NCBI GenBank assembly: GCA_965226645.1 | Contig: CBDDDL010000003.1 | Coordinates: forward strand, 124,001 to 188,000 | Source of the DNA: Poriferisodalis sp965226645 | Lineage (GTDB): Bacteria > Actinomycetota > Acidimicrobiia > Acidimicrobiales > Poriferisodalaceae | Direction of reading: 5' to 3' | DNA length: 64,000 nt | Shown here: positions 34,108 through 45,061 of the stretch, piece after piece | Position numbering within the stretch: position 1 is the first letter of the stretch | How the letters are laid out: each line of letters starts with the position of its first letter | Position numbers and translations under genes: made by a program | Notes under the pieces: model-generated | Database searches by the model: none | The model's input: the letters and a program-made list of their open reading frames with translations, nothing else | Told to the model about the DNA's origin: nothing

Positions 34108-35528
34108 GTGCACCGCCTCCGTCCGGCGCCACGTCGAACGCAGCTGCGTACCGAACGCTGTTCGTCACGTCGCTCGTCGGCTTCATGGTGGCGTTGGAGA
34201 TCACCGTCATCGCGCTGGCTCGAGATGAGATCGCTCAGGCATTCCCAGATGCCTCGGCGGCCATGCTCTCGTGGGTCATCACCGCCTACAACATTGGCGT
34301 CGCATCGGTGCTGCTGCCTGCTGGTTGGATGGCTGATCGCTTCGGCCGCCGAAAGATGTTCTTGTGGGGGCTGGCGATCTTCGCCGTCGGCTCGCTGCTT
34401 TCAGGGCTCGCCGTATCGGCCGAGCTGCTGATAGCGGCGCGTGTGCTGCAGTCCCTCGGCGGCGCACTGCAATTCCCGTCTGGCCTGGCTCTGCTGCTGA
34501 CGGCGTTTCCGATCGAGCGACGACAGATGGCCATCGGCGTCTGGGGCGCCATGGGCGGACTTGCCGCGGCGTTGGGCCCTTCAGTGGGCGCGCTTCTCGT
34601 CGACGCCCTGGGCTGGCGGTCGGTGTTCCTCATCAACGTGCCGGTGGCGCTGATGGCAATGCTGCTCGCACCCACCTGGCTGGTTGAGAGCAGAGGCGAA
34701 GGGGTAGCGCGGCGCGTCGATCTTGTGGGCGTGCCCTTGGCGTCCATCGGCGTCGGCGCATTCGTGCTGGCCATCGTCCAGGTATCTGACTGGGGCTGGA
34801 CCGCTTTCGGAACGCTCGCCTCGTTGACGGTGGGTGCCGTATTGCTGGGCTTATTCATTGCGCGCTCGCATCGCCACCCAGCGCCGCTGTTCGACCTGGG
34901 CTTGTTTCGGCTCCGCAGTTATCTCGTCGGCAATCTCGGCACCGCCGCCTTCGCGACAGCCTTCTTCGCCTGGCTGATCGTGCTTCCGGAGTTCCTTCAG
35001 CGCAGCTGGGGCTGGTCGGTGCTGAAGTCGGGATTCGCCATGGCGCCCGGGCCGATGGTGTCCTCAATGCTTGCCCCGATCGCTGGCCGGTTCGCCGATC
35101 GGTTCGGGTCGCGTCCGCTCTTGATCGCAGGCGGGTTGTTGGGCGTGACGGCGGCCGCGATGCACTTGGCGTGGACCGGCACAGAACCCAGCTACGTCAC
35201 GGGCATGCTGATTCCCGGAGTGGTCGTGGGCCTGTGCGCCGCATGCGGCTTTGCGCCGCTGGTCGGAGCGGCGATGCGCGACGTGCCCCCTCCTCGATAT
35301 GCGATGGCTGGCGCAGGCCGCACCACGATCTTCCAACTCTCGGTGGCTCTGGGCGTCGCCGCTGCGATTGGCATTGTCGGCCGACCTGCATCTCCCGCCG
35401 AGTTTCTCGGCGGGATGCGCTGGGTGTGGCTGTTGGCGCTTGTTCTGTTCGCCACCCAAGCGCTGCTGTTCGCGACCGCCTACCCCCGGCGCGATGGCGT
35501 CCCGGTGGCCCGAGCGCGTTCTAGCTGA
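34104..35528 (+). CDS. MFS transporter, DHA2 (EmrB/QacA) family
   Basis: 474 residues. Fourteen-helix DHA2 type: TVIALARDEIAQAFPDASAA, LSWVITAYNIGVASVLLPAG, DRFGRRKMFLWGLAIF (motif A), GWRSVFLINVPVALMAMLLA (motif C region). Proton-driven drug/metabolite efflux is the family role. ATG 34104 overlaps the stop of the amidohydrolase-like gene (ATGA), so the two are coupled. Confidence 0.9.
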   Translation: MSAPPPSGATSNAAAYRTLFVTSLVGFMVALEITVIALARDEIAQAFPDASAAMLSWVITAYNIGVASVLLPAGWMADRFGRRKMFLWGLAIFAVGSLLSGLAVSAELLIAARVLQSLGGALQFPSGLALLLTAFPIERRQMAIGVWGAMGGLAAALGPSVGALLVDALGWRSVFLINVPVALMAMLLAPTWLVESRGEGVARRVDLVGVPLASIGVGAFVLAIVQVSDWGWTAFGTLASLTVGAVLLGLFIARSHRHPAPLFDLGLFRLRSYLVGNLGTAAFATAFFAWLIVLPEFLQRSWGWSVLKSGFAMAPGPMVSSMLAPIAGRFADRFGSRPLLIAGGLLGVTAAAMHLAWTGTEPSYVTGMLIPGVVVGLCAACGFAPLVGAAMRDVPPPRYAMAGAGRTTIFQLSVALGVAAAIGIVGRPASPAEFLGGMRWVWLLALVLFATQALLFATAYPRRDGVPVARARSS

Positions 35529-35541
35529 GCGAGCGCGACAG

Positions 35542-36615
35542 CTAGAGCGAGTAGGCGAAGTCGCGCAGCGCAGCCGCAGTGGAGGCGTACACCTCGGGCA
35601 TGGCACCGCGGAAGATGACGTCGCCCGCGTGGCACGTGCCGTTGATGGTCCGAGCCATTGCCGCGTTCCCCGCAGCAGTCAGCTTGCGGTAGTACGTCAG
35701 GCCCTCATCGCGCAGCGGATCGAGCTCGTTCACCGAGATGACATGCGGAGGCATGCCCTCTAGCTCTTCGACGCTGACGTGCATCGGCCACGCCAGCGGA
35801 TTGGTCGCATTCTCACCAGCGGGGTCGTACGCCTTGACGAGTGCGCCCATGTTCTCGCAGCCCAGGAAGTACTGGTCGTTCTCGTGCAGCGACGGCAGGT
35901 CGCCGGGCGGGTTCGCATACATGCCCGAGATGTACGGGCACTGAGCGAACACGCCGTCGATGGCGTCGAGATAGCCGTCGCGCTTGGCTTTGAGCGTGGT
36001 CGCCAGCGTCAGGTTCCCGCCGCCGGACTCGCCCGACACAGTGATCGTGGAAATACCCAAGTCGGCCTTGTTGGCCGCGACCCACTCCAGCGCAGTGCCA
36101 CAGTCGTTGAGGCCGGCGGGGAAGGGGTGGTTGCCAAGCGATCCGCCGCCGTTGCGGTACTCCACGCCCACGGCGATGAGACCGAGAGCGGCCAGCTCGT
36201 CCCTCCAGCGGCAGAAGTTGGCGTCGGCTGCTGTGAGGATCACCATGCCGCCGCCGTGAATGTGGAAAACGGCCGGCAGCGGTCCGTCCACGCCGACGGG
36301 ACGGTGGATGTACAGGCTGATCTCGTTGCCGTCGGGCCCCGTGATCGTGACGTCGTTTCGCTCGACACCCTCGATCGGCGCCAAGCCCTGGTACAGCACG
36401 TCGAACATCATCTGGAAGCCCGGCTCGCCCACGTTGCAGTAGTCGTAGATGCTCTCGATGGGCGAGTCAGCGTTGACCGGCGTGGGCTCGCCGTGGCCGT
36501 CGAGGCCGAGTTCGGCCATCACGGCGACCATCCGGCGATCGGCTCGCGGGTCGGTGCCCAGCGACATGTCCGGGTCGCCGAGTCGTCCCGGTCGATGTAC
36601 CTGCGTCGCGCCCAT
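35542..36615 (-). CDS. alpha/beta hydrolase, hormone-sensitive-lipase (GDXG) family
   Basis: 357 residues from ATG 36615 (MGATQVHRPGRLGDPDMSLG), with GGAGAGGGG upstream; an ATG at 36633 has no such site. Oxyanion motif HIHGGGMV, nucleophile ISTITVSGESGGGNLT, acid near HVISVNELDPLRDEG, histidine in NGTCHAGDVIF. All three catalytic elements are visible. The N-terminal EPTPVNADSPIESIYDYCNV is unusual. Acts on carboxyl esters; substrate unknown. Convergent with the DHA2 transporter, with only 13 bp between stops. Confidence 0.92.
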   Translation of the reverse strand: MGATQVHRPGRLGDPDMSLGTDPRADRRMVAVMAELGLDGHGEPTPVNADSPIESIYDYCNVGEPGFQMMFDVLYQGLAPIEGVERNDVTITGPDGNEISLYIHRPVGVDGPLPAVFHIHGGGMVILTAADANFCRWRDELAALGLIAVGVEYRNGGGSLGNHPFPAGLNDCGTALEWVAANKADLGISTITVSGESGGGNLTLATTLKAKRDGYLDAIDGVFAQCPYISGMYANPPGDLPSLHENDQYFLGCENMGALVKAYDPAGENATNPLAWPMHVSVEELEGMPPHVISVNELDPLRDEGLTYYRKLTAAGNAAMARTINGTCHAGDVIFRGAMPEVYASTAAALRDFAYSL

Positions 36616-36699
36616 GAGTGGTCCCCTCTCCACCAGGTGGCACGTCGCCCCCCGGGTCGCGCCGACAGTAGCGCCGGGCCCTGTTGCCGTGCGTCGTGG

Positions 36700-38351
36700 C
36701 TAGGCGAGCAACTGCCTGGCCGCCTCTCGGGCTTCCTCAAGGGTTGCGACAATGTGTTCGTCAGGGACTTTGCGCAGAACGTTGAGCGATTCGAGCGTCA
36801 CTGCGGGGGCGCCGTCCAGGGCCATGACGATGCAGGTCGTGTCTCCTTCAGCCGCAGCGTCAATCAGCTGCTCGATAACCAGCGCCGCGCTGTCGTCGAT
36901 GTAGTCGGTCTCGGAGAAATCCAAGATGACGACGTCGTGGCCGACGATGTCGTCGCCGATGGTGCGGATGAGCTTGCTCGACGAGGCGACGGTGAAGCTG
37001 CCACGCAGCTTCACAATGCCTACACGTGCCGAGTAGGGGCCGATGCCGTGGATGTCAGGCGTCTGGTCGTGGAGGAAGATCTGGTCGAGCAGCGGCACCG
37101 AGACGACGCTGTCAAGCTGCAGCCGTTCGAGTTGGCGGGCGCCGATCATGCCGGCCACGATCAGCCCGACCGCCACCGCTGTGACCAGGTCGACTAGGAC
37201 AGTGATGCTCAGCGTCGTGAGCATGATCAGCAGGTGCTCTCGCTGGACGCGCCCGACACGCGCCAGGAACCGCCAGTCGATGATCTGCCAGCCGAGGACG
37301 GCCAGCATGCCCGCCAAGGCGGCATGGGGAACGAACTCGAGGTAGCGCGCAAGTCCGAGCACGATTGCCAGCAGCGCCAGAGCGCGCACGACTATCGAGA
37401 CGCGTGTCGTTGCTCCGAGCCGGATGTTCAGAACGGTCGTGACGAACGTCATGTGCCCCGGGAGCCCACCGATGAGCCCGGCCGCGACATTGCCGACTCC
37501 GAGGCTCACCAGGCCACGGTTGGCGTCCTGCTGGGTGCGGGTCTGAGCGTCGACGGCGAGCGAGGACAGCAGGCCGCGCACGGTGCTGAGCAAGGCAATA
37601 GTCAGTGCCGGTACCAACGAACTTGCCAGGAATTCGAGCGACAAGACCGGCTGCTGGAGTTCGGGCAGGCCTGTGGGGACATCAACGATGGTGGGCACGT
37701 CGCCCAGCCAGATGACGCTGAGCAACGTGCCGCAGATGAGGCCTGCAACCGTCGAGGGAACAGCGCGCCGCAGTCTGCGCGGCCACGCAATCGCGATGAC
37801 GAGCGTGACGACAGCGATCGCCAACGCACTGGCGTTCAGGTCGCCCAGCGCGTCGGGCCACTCCCTGATCGCAGTGAGGGGCTTGGTGATCTTCACCGTT
37901 GCGCCCGCGAACGTCTGCACCATCGAGACGACGATCATCACGCCTCGGTGATTGCGGGGTTCACTTCTGGCGTCGGCGTGACGCCAGAAGTGAACCCCGC
38001 AATCACCGAGTAGGGCGTGTAGGAGACATAGCTGCCGATGCGAAGAGCACCCATCAGCACCTGGATCAAGCCAGCCAGTATCACGACAGTGAACGCCTCG
38101 GCTGCGCTGTCGGCGTGTGTGGCGATGACTGCTGCCATCGCCAACGCCATCACGCTGCTGACGCTGGCGATCTGCGGTCGGGCGCGTTCGAAGATGCCTA
38201 CGAACAGTCCGACGGCGATCGCTCCATAGATGCCGCTGGCTGGCCCAAGTCCTGACACGACACCGAACGTCGCCGCGGGTGTGATCGAGACAGCCGCGGT
38301 TGCCAGACCACCGCTGACGTCACCTCGAAGAGACTGCAGGTCGTAGCGCAT
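36700..38351 (-). pseudogene. SulP-family anion transporter with STAS domain, broken by a fold-back repeat
   Basis: The N-terminal half is 38351-37938 (MRYDLQSLRGDVSGGLATAA...SYVSYTPYSVIAGFTSGV). The C-terminal half is 37941-36700 (IVVSMVQTFAGATVKITKPL...ending in a STAS domain IGDDIVGHDVVILDFSETDY). SulP proteins read SVIAGFTSGV-G-IIVVSMVQTF across this point; here a 31-bp inverted copy of the preceding sequence (with 5-nt loop) is inserted. It appends TPTPEVNPAITEA and a stop, and moves the C-terminal half into another frame. The intact protein would be a bicarbonate/sulfate-type transporter. A working full-length product requires the lesion to be an artefact or re-initiation. Confidence 0.85.
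37944..38010. repeat. 31-bp perfect inverted repeat with 5-nt loop inside the SulP gene
   Basis: Left arm 37944-37974 and right arm 37980-38010 are exact reverse complements; loop 37975-37979 (GGCGT). In coding sense the right arm is the native IAGFTSGV coding sequence. The left arm plus loop is its reverse complement inserted immediately after it. Such fold-backs arise by template switching, either in vivo or during multiple-displacement amplification. Confidence 0.93.
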
Positions 38352-38415
38352 ATCGGAGCTGTCCGACCCCCCTCGAACGCCGACCTGATCGACGCTATTC
38401 GACGGGGTGCCTCCG

Positions 38416-40641
38416 CTATTCGTCTGCCGTGATGACGACGAGCAGTTCGCCGTTGTCGACCTGATCGCCGACAGCAGCGCGCACCTCGCTCACGTGTCCA
38501 TCCGCGGGCGCAGTGATCTGGTGCTCCATCTTCATTGCCTCCATCACCACCAGCACCTGGCCCGCGCTCACCCGGTCTCCTTCGGACACGTTGACCATCA
38601 GCACCTTGCCGGGCATCGGCGCGACCAGTCCGCCCTCGACAGCCTCGGCGTCAGGGTCGGGGAATCGAGAGCGCTCCCGCAGCGTTGCCGAACCGGTGAG
38701 CGGCCCGGTGACGTACCAGTCGTGACCGCGACGGCTGATCTGCCAGGTACCTCGCATCCCGCCGCCAAAGGAATTGAGCACAGTGACGTCGAGTTCGGCG
38801 TCGAATTGCTCGGCGGGGGGTGCGTCGGTCACTCCGCCGGCCAAATCGTCCACGATGGGGTGGATCTGGATCGAATGGGGCCGCACGATGAACTCGCTGG
38901 AGTCCGGCAGGCCCCCCTTGCCGTCGCCGTCGCTACTCCCGTCGGCCTCGCCGTCGCCGCTCGAATGGGTTTCGCCATCTTCTGGCGGCGCAAACGGCGC
39001 GTCGGTCCGCAGCGGTGCCACGCGCAGCCGGTAGCTGCCGTCTCGCTGACGCCGGTAGGCAACGCTCACATCGACATCGCCTGCGGATGGATCGAGTGCA
39101 GTGAGCGGCAGCACTTCGTCGGGCATGACGCTGTTGCGGTACCCCGATGTCATGAAGGCCAGCGCGGTCGCCCGCTCACGATTGCGGGCCTGCGACACCA
39201 GCGCCACGGCTGACGCCGCCGCATGCAGGAACAGGGGCCGGTAGGGCGGCGAGTCGGTCGCAAGCCCTGTCCGGTCAATGAAATCAGTGGTGGTGTCGCC
39301 GGCGAGAAACTCGTCGCTGCGCAGCACCGCAGAAAGGAAATCGCGATTGGTGACAACGCCCCCCAACCGGGTGCGGTCGAGCGCCGAAGCCAGGCCGAGC
39401 GCGGCCTCGGTACGCGTCGGCGCCGCCATGACCACCTTGGCGAGCATCGGATCGAACTCTGTGCCCACCACCGAGCCCATCTCGATGCCGGAATCGAAGC
39501 GTGCCGGTGGCTCGCTTGCTGGCGCCCACAGCTCGACAGTGCCAGTTGCGGGCAGGAATCCGTTAGCGGGATCCTCCGCGTACAGGCGAGCCTCGACGGC
39601 GTGGCCGTTGATCGCCAGGTCCGCCTGCGCGTAGCCCAGCGGCTCGCCGGCTGCGACGCGGATCTGCTCACGCACCAGGTCGAGACCGGTGATTTCTTCG
39701 GTGACGGGATGCTCGACTTGCAGACGGGTGTTGACCTCGAGGAACCAGAACTCGGCGTTGTCGCCGCTGCCGTCCAGCAGGAACTCCACGGTCCCAGCCG
39801 AGTGGTAGCCGATGGTGCTGACCGCGGCGACCGCAGCAGCACCCATGCGCTCACGCAGCGCCGGTGTCACGGCCGGCGACGGTGCCTCTTCGATGACCTT
39901 CTGGTGGCGTCGCTGGATCGAACATTCCCGTTCGAAGCAGTGCACGACGTTTCCGTGCGTGTCACCCAGCACCTGGATTTCGACGTGGCGAGGCGCTGGC
40001 AGGTAGCGCTCCAGGAACACCGTGTCGTCGCCGAAGGCTCCGGCGGCTTCGCGTCGGGCCGCCGCCACCGCATCCGCGAGTGAGCTCGCCGAGTCCACGA
40101 TGCGCATGCCCTTGCCGCCGCCGCCAGCCGAAGCCTTGACCAGCAGGGGATAGCCGACGTCAGACGCCGCAGCGGCCAGATCGTCTTCGGACATGGTGTC
40201 GGTCACCGGGACCGACGGCAGCGTCGGGACGCCCGCAGCCATCATGGTCTCCTTGGCAGCCAGCTTGTCGCCCATTGCTGCAATGGCCGACGGGGGAGGT
40301 CCCACCCAGATCAACCCCGCGTCGATCACAGCCGTGGCGAAGCTTGCGTTCTCCGACAGGAAGCCGTAGCCGGGATGCACGGCATCGGCGCCGCTGCGCA
40401 CAGCGGCAGCGACCACCTTGTCGATGGACAGGTACGACTCTGCTGCGGTCCGCCCGCCGAGCGGTACCGACAGGTCCGCGTCAGTGACGAACGGCGCTTC
40501 GGCGTCGCCGTCGGAATACACGGCGACCGTCGAGATGCCCATGGCGCTCGCGGTGCGGAAGACGCGGCGGGCGATCTCGCCGCGGTTGGCAACGAGCAGC
40601 CGCCGCAGCGGGCGTTGCTGTGTTCGAGTGTTCTCGCTCAT
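38416..40641 (-). CDS. acyl-CoA carboxylase alpha subunit (biotin carboxylase + BCCP)
   Basis: 741 residues from ATG 40641 (MSENTRTQQRPLRRLLVANR). Biotin carboxylase core: ANRGEIARRVFRTA, PGYGFLSENASFATAV, ATP-grasp loop KASAGGGGKGMRIVDSASSL, ERECSIQRRHQKVIEEAPSP, FLEVNTRLQVEHPVTEEITG. A middle BT-type region follows, with a low-complexity Asp/Gly/Ser insert (EDGETHSSGDGEADGSSDGD) that is unusual. The C-terminal BCCP has EAMKMEHQITAPADG (biotinyl Lys). Size and layout match MccA/AccA3-type alpha subunits. Pairs with the carboxyltransferase gene just upstream on the same strand. Confidence 0.95.
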   Translation of the reverse strand: MSENTRTQQRPLRRLLVANRGEIARRVFRTASAMGISTVAVYSDGDAEAPFVTDADLSVPLGGRTAAESYLSIDKVVAAAVRSGADAVHPGYGFLSENASFATAVIDAGLIWVGPPPSAIAAMGDKLAAKETMMAAGVPTLPSVPVTDTMSEDDLAAAASDVGYPLLVKASAGGGGKGMRIVDSASSLADAVAAARREAAGAFGDDTVFLERYLPAPRHVEIQVLGDTHGNVVHCFERECSIQRRHQKVIEEAPSPAVTPALRERMGAAAVAAVSTIGYHSAGTVEFLLDGSGDNAEFWFLEVNTRLQVEHPVTEEITGLDLVREQIRVAAGEPLGYAQADLAINGHAVEARLYAEDPANGFLPATGTVELWAPASEPPARFDSGIEMGSVVGTEFDPMLAKVVMAAPTRTEAALGLASALDRTRLGGVVTNRDFLSAVLRSDEFLAGDTTTDFIDRTGLATDSPPYRPLFLHAAASAVALVSQARNRERATALAFMTSGYRNSVMPDEVLPLTALDPSAGDVDVSVAYRRQRDGSYRLRVAPLRTDAPFAPPEDGETHSSGDGEADGSSDGDGKGGLPDSSEFIVRPHSIQIHPIVDDLAGGVTDAPPAEQFDAELDVTVLNSFGGGMRGTWQISRRGHDWYVTGPLTGSATLRERSRFPDPDAEAVEGGLVAPMPGKVLMVNVSEGDRVSAGQVLVVMEAMKMEHQITAPADGHVSEVRAAVGDQVDNGELLVVITADE

Positions 40642-40723
40642 CGCGCGCCGCCGTTGCATCCGGAAGACCCGTGTTGGAGCGGCGTCTTCTTGTGGTGTCG
40701 TTGCTTGCTCATCCCAGCCGCCC

Positions 40724-42349
<1,626 letters not shown>

Positions 42350-42448
42350 GTGACTCCCGCTTGGTGGTTTCGCGCTCGCCGTGCGTCCCGTCCCCGACGC
42401 AAGCGCAGACGCGAACGCCCGAATTCTGCTTGACGTGCCCGACGATTG

Positions 42449-42856
42449 CTAGGCCAGGGCCGCTCGCGGAACGTCGGTGCGGGTGAAGTCCTCGCCGATC
42501 CACAGCAACGGCAGCCCGGTGCGGCGGGCTAGGGCGTAGGCGAAAGTGTCTCCGAAATTCAGTGCTGCAGGATGCTGCCCACGGCCGAACCGGCGCCAGC
42601 CGGCGATGGCTTCGGTCGCCAGGTGCTCATCTACCGGCACGACGCTGAGATCGATTCGAGCGAGGAGCTCCTCCAGCATCACCGTGCCTGCTGGACCCAG
42701 CCGAGACTCGACGACGATGCCTAGTTCGACCCGTGTCGCTGCGCTCATCACACACGGCCACCTGAGCAGCTCGGGCTCGATGTGCTCGGCCTCTGGCTCG
42801 CCCAACAAGGCGGCAATGATCGCTGAGGTATCTACGACTCGCGCGGCCGGCGTCAC
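42449..42856 (-). CDS. vapC: PIN-domain toxin, VapC family
   Basis: 135 residues if started at GTG 42856, whose GTGA overlaps the antitoxin stop; a GTG at 42871 is also open. PIN acidic residues: VVDTSAIIAALL (first Asp), RVELGIV (Glu), LNFGDTFAYALARRTGLPL (Asp), and IGEDFTRTDV. VapC toxins are Mg-dependent RNases cutting tRNA or rRNA. Immediately preceded by its antitoxin. First of three such modules in 6 kb. Confidence 0.93.
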   Translation of the reverse strand: MTPAARVVDTSAIIAALLGEPEAEHIEPELLRWPCVMSAATRVELGIVVESRLGPAGTVMLEELLARIDLSVVPVDEHLATEAIAGWRRFGRGQHPAALNFGDTFAYALARRTGLPLLWIGEDFTRTDVPRAALA

Positions 42857-43095
42857 GTCGGCAAGCCGCACTCGTCGTAGCCCAATATCTCATCGGGCGG
42901 GCGCTGGTCGAGGACTGGCAGCGCTCGCACACGCGTTTGGATGTCGGCGAAGCCGCGCGGTCGTTGGCGTCGTTGCTCGAGTTCGAGGCTGGTCCGGAGC
43001 GACGTAACCACTGCCTCGGTGATGGATGAGCCGGTCAGTTGTGCCAACTCACGCGCCAACTGGTCAGCTTCGGGGTTCTTGATGCTCAAGACCAC
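42853..43095 (-). CDS. vapB: VapB-type antitoxin (Rv0623-like)
   Basis: 80 residues. MVLSIKNPEADQLARELAQLTGSSITEAVV is the Rv0623/PSK-family antitoxin pattern (MaLsIKnpEa..LA.eLA..tG.S.TEAV). The C-terminal tail RALPVLDQRPPDEILGYDECGLP wraps the toxin in known complexes. Overlaps vapC by 4 nt (GTGA). An inverted repeat at 43126-43155 lies 31 bp upstream and may be its operator. Confidence 0.92.
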   Translation of the reverse strand: MVLSIKNPEADQLARELAQLTGSSITEAVVTSLRTSLELEQRRQRPRGFADIQTRVRALPVLDQRPPDEILGYDECGLPT

Positions 43096-43125
43096 GACGA
43101 CATCGTAGCGCCAGCAGAAGATCTG

Positions 43126-43155
43126 TTGCTACCTAGCTACCGAAACGGGTAGCAA
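43126..43155. promoter_or_regulatory. inverted repeat upstream of vapB
   Basis: TTGCTACC (43126-43133) and GGTAGCAA (43148-43155) are perfect 8-bp arms. An inner alternative pairing GCTACC-GAAACG-GGTAGC forms a tighter hairpin. Between the lipoprotein 3' end (43172) and the vapB start (43095), both transcribed leftward, it could be the autoregulatory operator of vapBC or a terminator for the lipoprotein gene. The first fits the usual TA design better. Confidence 0.5.
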
Positions 43156-43171
43156 TATGTCCCACGCGTCG

Positions 43172-44368
43172 CTAACGGCCGGTGTACGGCGAAGGCCCGA
43201 CGGCAATGTGCCACATCGGCGGGCACGTGGGGTGGGGCAGAGTAAGGAAGTCATCCCCCACAATGTTGATGTGCCCATCGGCGCTGCCGCCGAACTCAAT
43301 CTGGTCTCCGTCACGCATCACGTGCTCGCCGTTCACAACGGCGGGGATTGAGGCATCGAAGCTGAGCTGCTCGGAGTGGTTGAACACAAGCGTCCGCTGT
43401 GTCGGCCCATCGCCGTACTCGGCCCAGATGCACTCATCGCCGATGCGCAGAGTGCCGCGATTCGAGTTGTCGCTCGACATCTGCACGAATGCGACAACGA
43501 AACGGTCCACCGCCGGCGGCGGGGTTTCGTCGGGATCGAGCAGCCATTCGATCTCGTAGGTGATGCCTGGCCGTCTGGGCAAGGCCGCTTCGACGGCCTC
43601 GCGGTCAATGGGCACTCCGCCGACGAACGCCTGGCCGATCCGGGCATGAACCGTCCGGGTCATGACGTTGTCCCAGTAGTCGACATGGCGTATGCCGAAC
43701 TCTCGCAGGGTCGCCCAGATCTCCTCGCTAGCGCGTTGGATCTCTGCAGCAGTGACGGTGGACGATTGCTCGAATCGGAACGGAAGACCACTGGCGCGTG
43801 CCTCGGCCAGCACTTCGGGCGGCACGGCACCGTTCCAACGCACGGTCAGGTTGATCGCCACGTCGAGTTCGTCGGGGTACTCCGCCCGCCAGCGCGAGGT
43901 GAAGGCAACGGCTCGGTCTTGCTGGTCCAACTGGATCAGTGCCTGCCATGGCGGAATGTCGAAACCCGCAGCCATGTAGCAGGCATCATGCACGAATGCT
44001 TCGGCACGGGTGACCACTCGTTCACCATTGCTAGGTGTGCTAGGCGGCGGCTCGGGATCGCATGCTTCGTGTGTCAACGGCGCATCGGGGTCGAACAACA
44101 GCCACGGCAAGTCGGGGTCGGAGCCGAGCACTCGCTGGACCAATTCTCGCAGCGGCATCGATGCGGCGCCCTCGATCGGCGTTTCTTCGAGAATGATGAT
44201 GTCCGACTCATCCGAGCGATCGTCTGCAGATGGAACGTCGACGTCAGGCGTCGAGCCGGTGGCGTCAGGGCCCGGGCCGCCGGCGACGATCTCGGTCTGA
44301 CCGCTCGAGCAGGCAACCCCGAGCGCGACCATTGCAGTGAGGCCAGCGATTGCATGGCAGCGCTTCAT
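43172..44368 (-). CDS. lipoprotein of unknown function
   Basis: 398 residues. Lipoprotein signal MKRCHAIAGLTAMVALGVACSSG (lipobox GVAC), then an acidic Gly/Asp/Ser linker (about 25-60) and a globular region (70-398). No family was recognised. Visible features are HACYMAAGFDIPPWQALIQL, a repeated E-rich helix TAAEIQRASEEIWATLREFG, ITYEIEWLLDPDETPPPAVD, and a C-terminal half resembling beta-rich secreted domains (GDQIEFGGSADGHINIVGDD). Exported and membrane-anchored outside. Divergent from the O-methyltransferase gene, which starts within 25 bp, so the promoters overlap. Confidence 0.8.
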   Translation of the reverse strand: MKRCHAIAGLTAMVALGVACSSGQTEIVAGGPGPDATGSTPDVDVPSADDRSDESDIIILEETPIEGAASMPLRELVQRVLGSDPDLPWLLFDPDAPLTHEACDPEPPPSTPSNGERVVTRAEAFVHDACYMAAGFDIPPWQALIQLDQQDRAVAFTSRWRAEYPDELDVAINLTVRWNGAVPPEVLAEARASGLPFRFEQSSTVTAAEIQRASEEIWATLREFGIRHVDYWDNVMTRTVHARIGQAFVGGVPIDREAVEAALPRRPGITYEIEWLLDPDETPPPAVDRFVVAFVQMSSDNSNRGTLRIGDECIWAEYGDGPTQRTLVFNHSEQLSFDASIPAVVNGEHVMRDGDQIEFGGSADGHINIVGDDFLTLPHPTCPPMWHIAVGPSPYTGR

Positions 44369-44391
44369 TCATGCACCGTAACCTCGCCGGG

Positions 44392-45051
44392 GTGTCCCGC
44401 CAGAGCGCCTTCATCGAAGATCGAGTTGCGTCATACGCAGCCGCGCACTCGCTGCAGCCGACGGCGATCCAGCGGGCGCTGATTGCCGAAACGGCAGCGC
44501 TCGGGCGGGTTGCAGGCATGCAGATCAGCCCGCTGCAGGGGGCGTTCATGAGCGTGTTGACGACGGCGTTGCGCCCCCGGCTCGCTGTCGAGGTGGGCAC
44601 GTTCACGGGGTACTCGGCACTCTGTGTTGCGAGCGCGCTCGAACCAGGTGCCGAACTCATTTGCTGCGATGTGTCCGAGGAGTGGACCTCGGTTGCCCGC
44701 CGTTACTGGGAGCGAGCAGGCGTGGCTGATCGCATCGACTTGCGCATCGGGCCGGCGCTGGACACGCTGCGTGCGCTGCCGGCTGAACCCCAGATCGACT
44801 TGGCGTTCATCGACGCCGACAAGTCCAGCTACATCGACTACTACGAGGAGATCTTCGGGCGGCTGTCGCCGGGCGGCGTGATTCTTGTGGACAACGTGCT
44901 GTGGGGCGGAACGGTCGCCGATCCCGCCAGAGACGACGAAGGCACAACTGGGATGCGAGCATTCAACGACCATGTCGCCGCCGCCGACCGGGCACGCAGC
45001 GTGATGCTCCCCATCGGCGACGGCCTGACGATGATCACGCGTCGCCAATAA
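44392..45051 (+). CDS. SAM-dependent O-methyltransferase (class I, caffeoyl-CoA/catechol type)
   Basis: 219 residues from GTG 44392 (MSRQSAFIEDRVASYAAAHS); an in-frame ATG at 44371 would overlap the lipoprotein promoter area. SAM site AVEVGTFTGYSALCVASAL, acidic loop ELICCDVSEEWTSVARRYWE, catalytic/metal region LAFIDADKSSYIDYYEEIF and GVILVDNVLWGGTVADP. Divalent metal ligands (D of DADK and of VDNV) are kept. Methylates small hydroxylated aromatics in characterised relatives; substrate here unknown. Confidence 0.92.
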   Translation: MSRQSAFIEDRVASYAAAHSLQPTAIQRALIAETAALGRVAGMQISPLQGAFMSVLTTALRPRLAVEVGTFTGYSALCVASALEPGAELICCDVSEEWTSVARRYWERAGVADRIDLRIGPALDTLRALPAEPQIDLAFIDADKSSYIDYYEEIFGRLSPGGVILVDNVLWGGTVADPARDDEGTTGMRAFNDHVAAADRARSVMLPIGDGLTMITRRQ

Positions 45052-45061
45052 CATCCCCGCC

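Noticed and set aside
35779..37197. 472-residue open frame on the plus strand
   Set aside because: Antisense to the HSL-type hydrolase and SulP genes, both with strong motifs.
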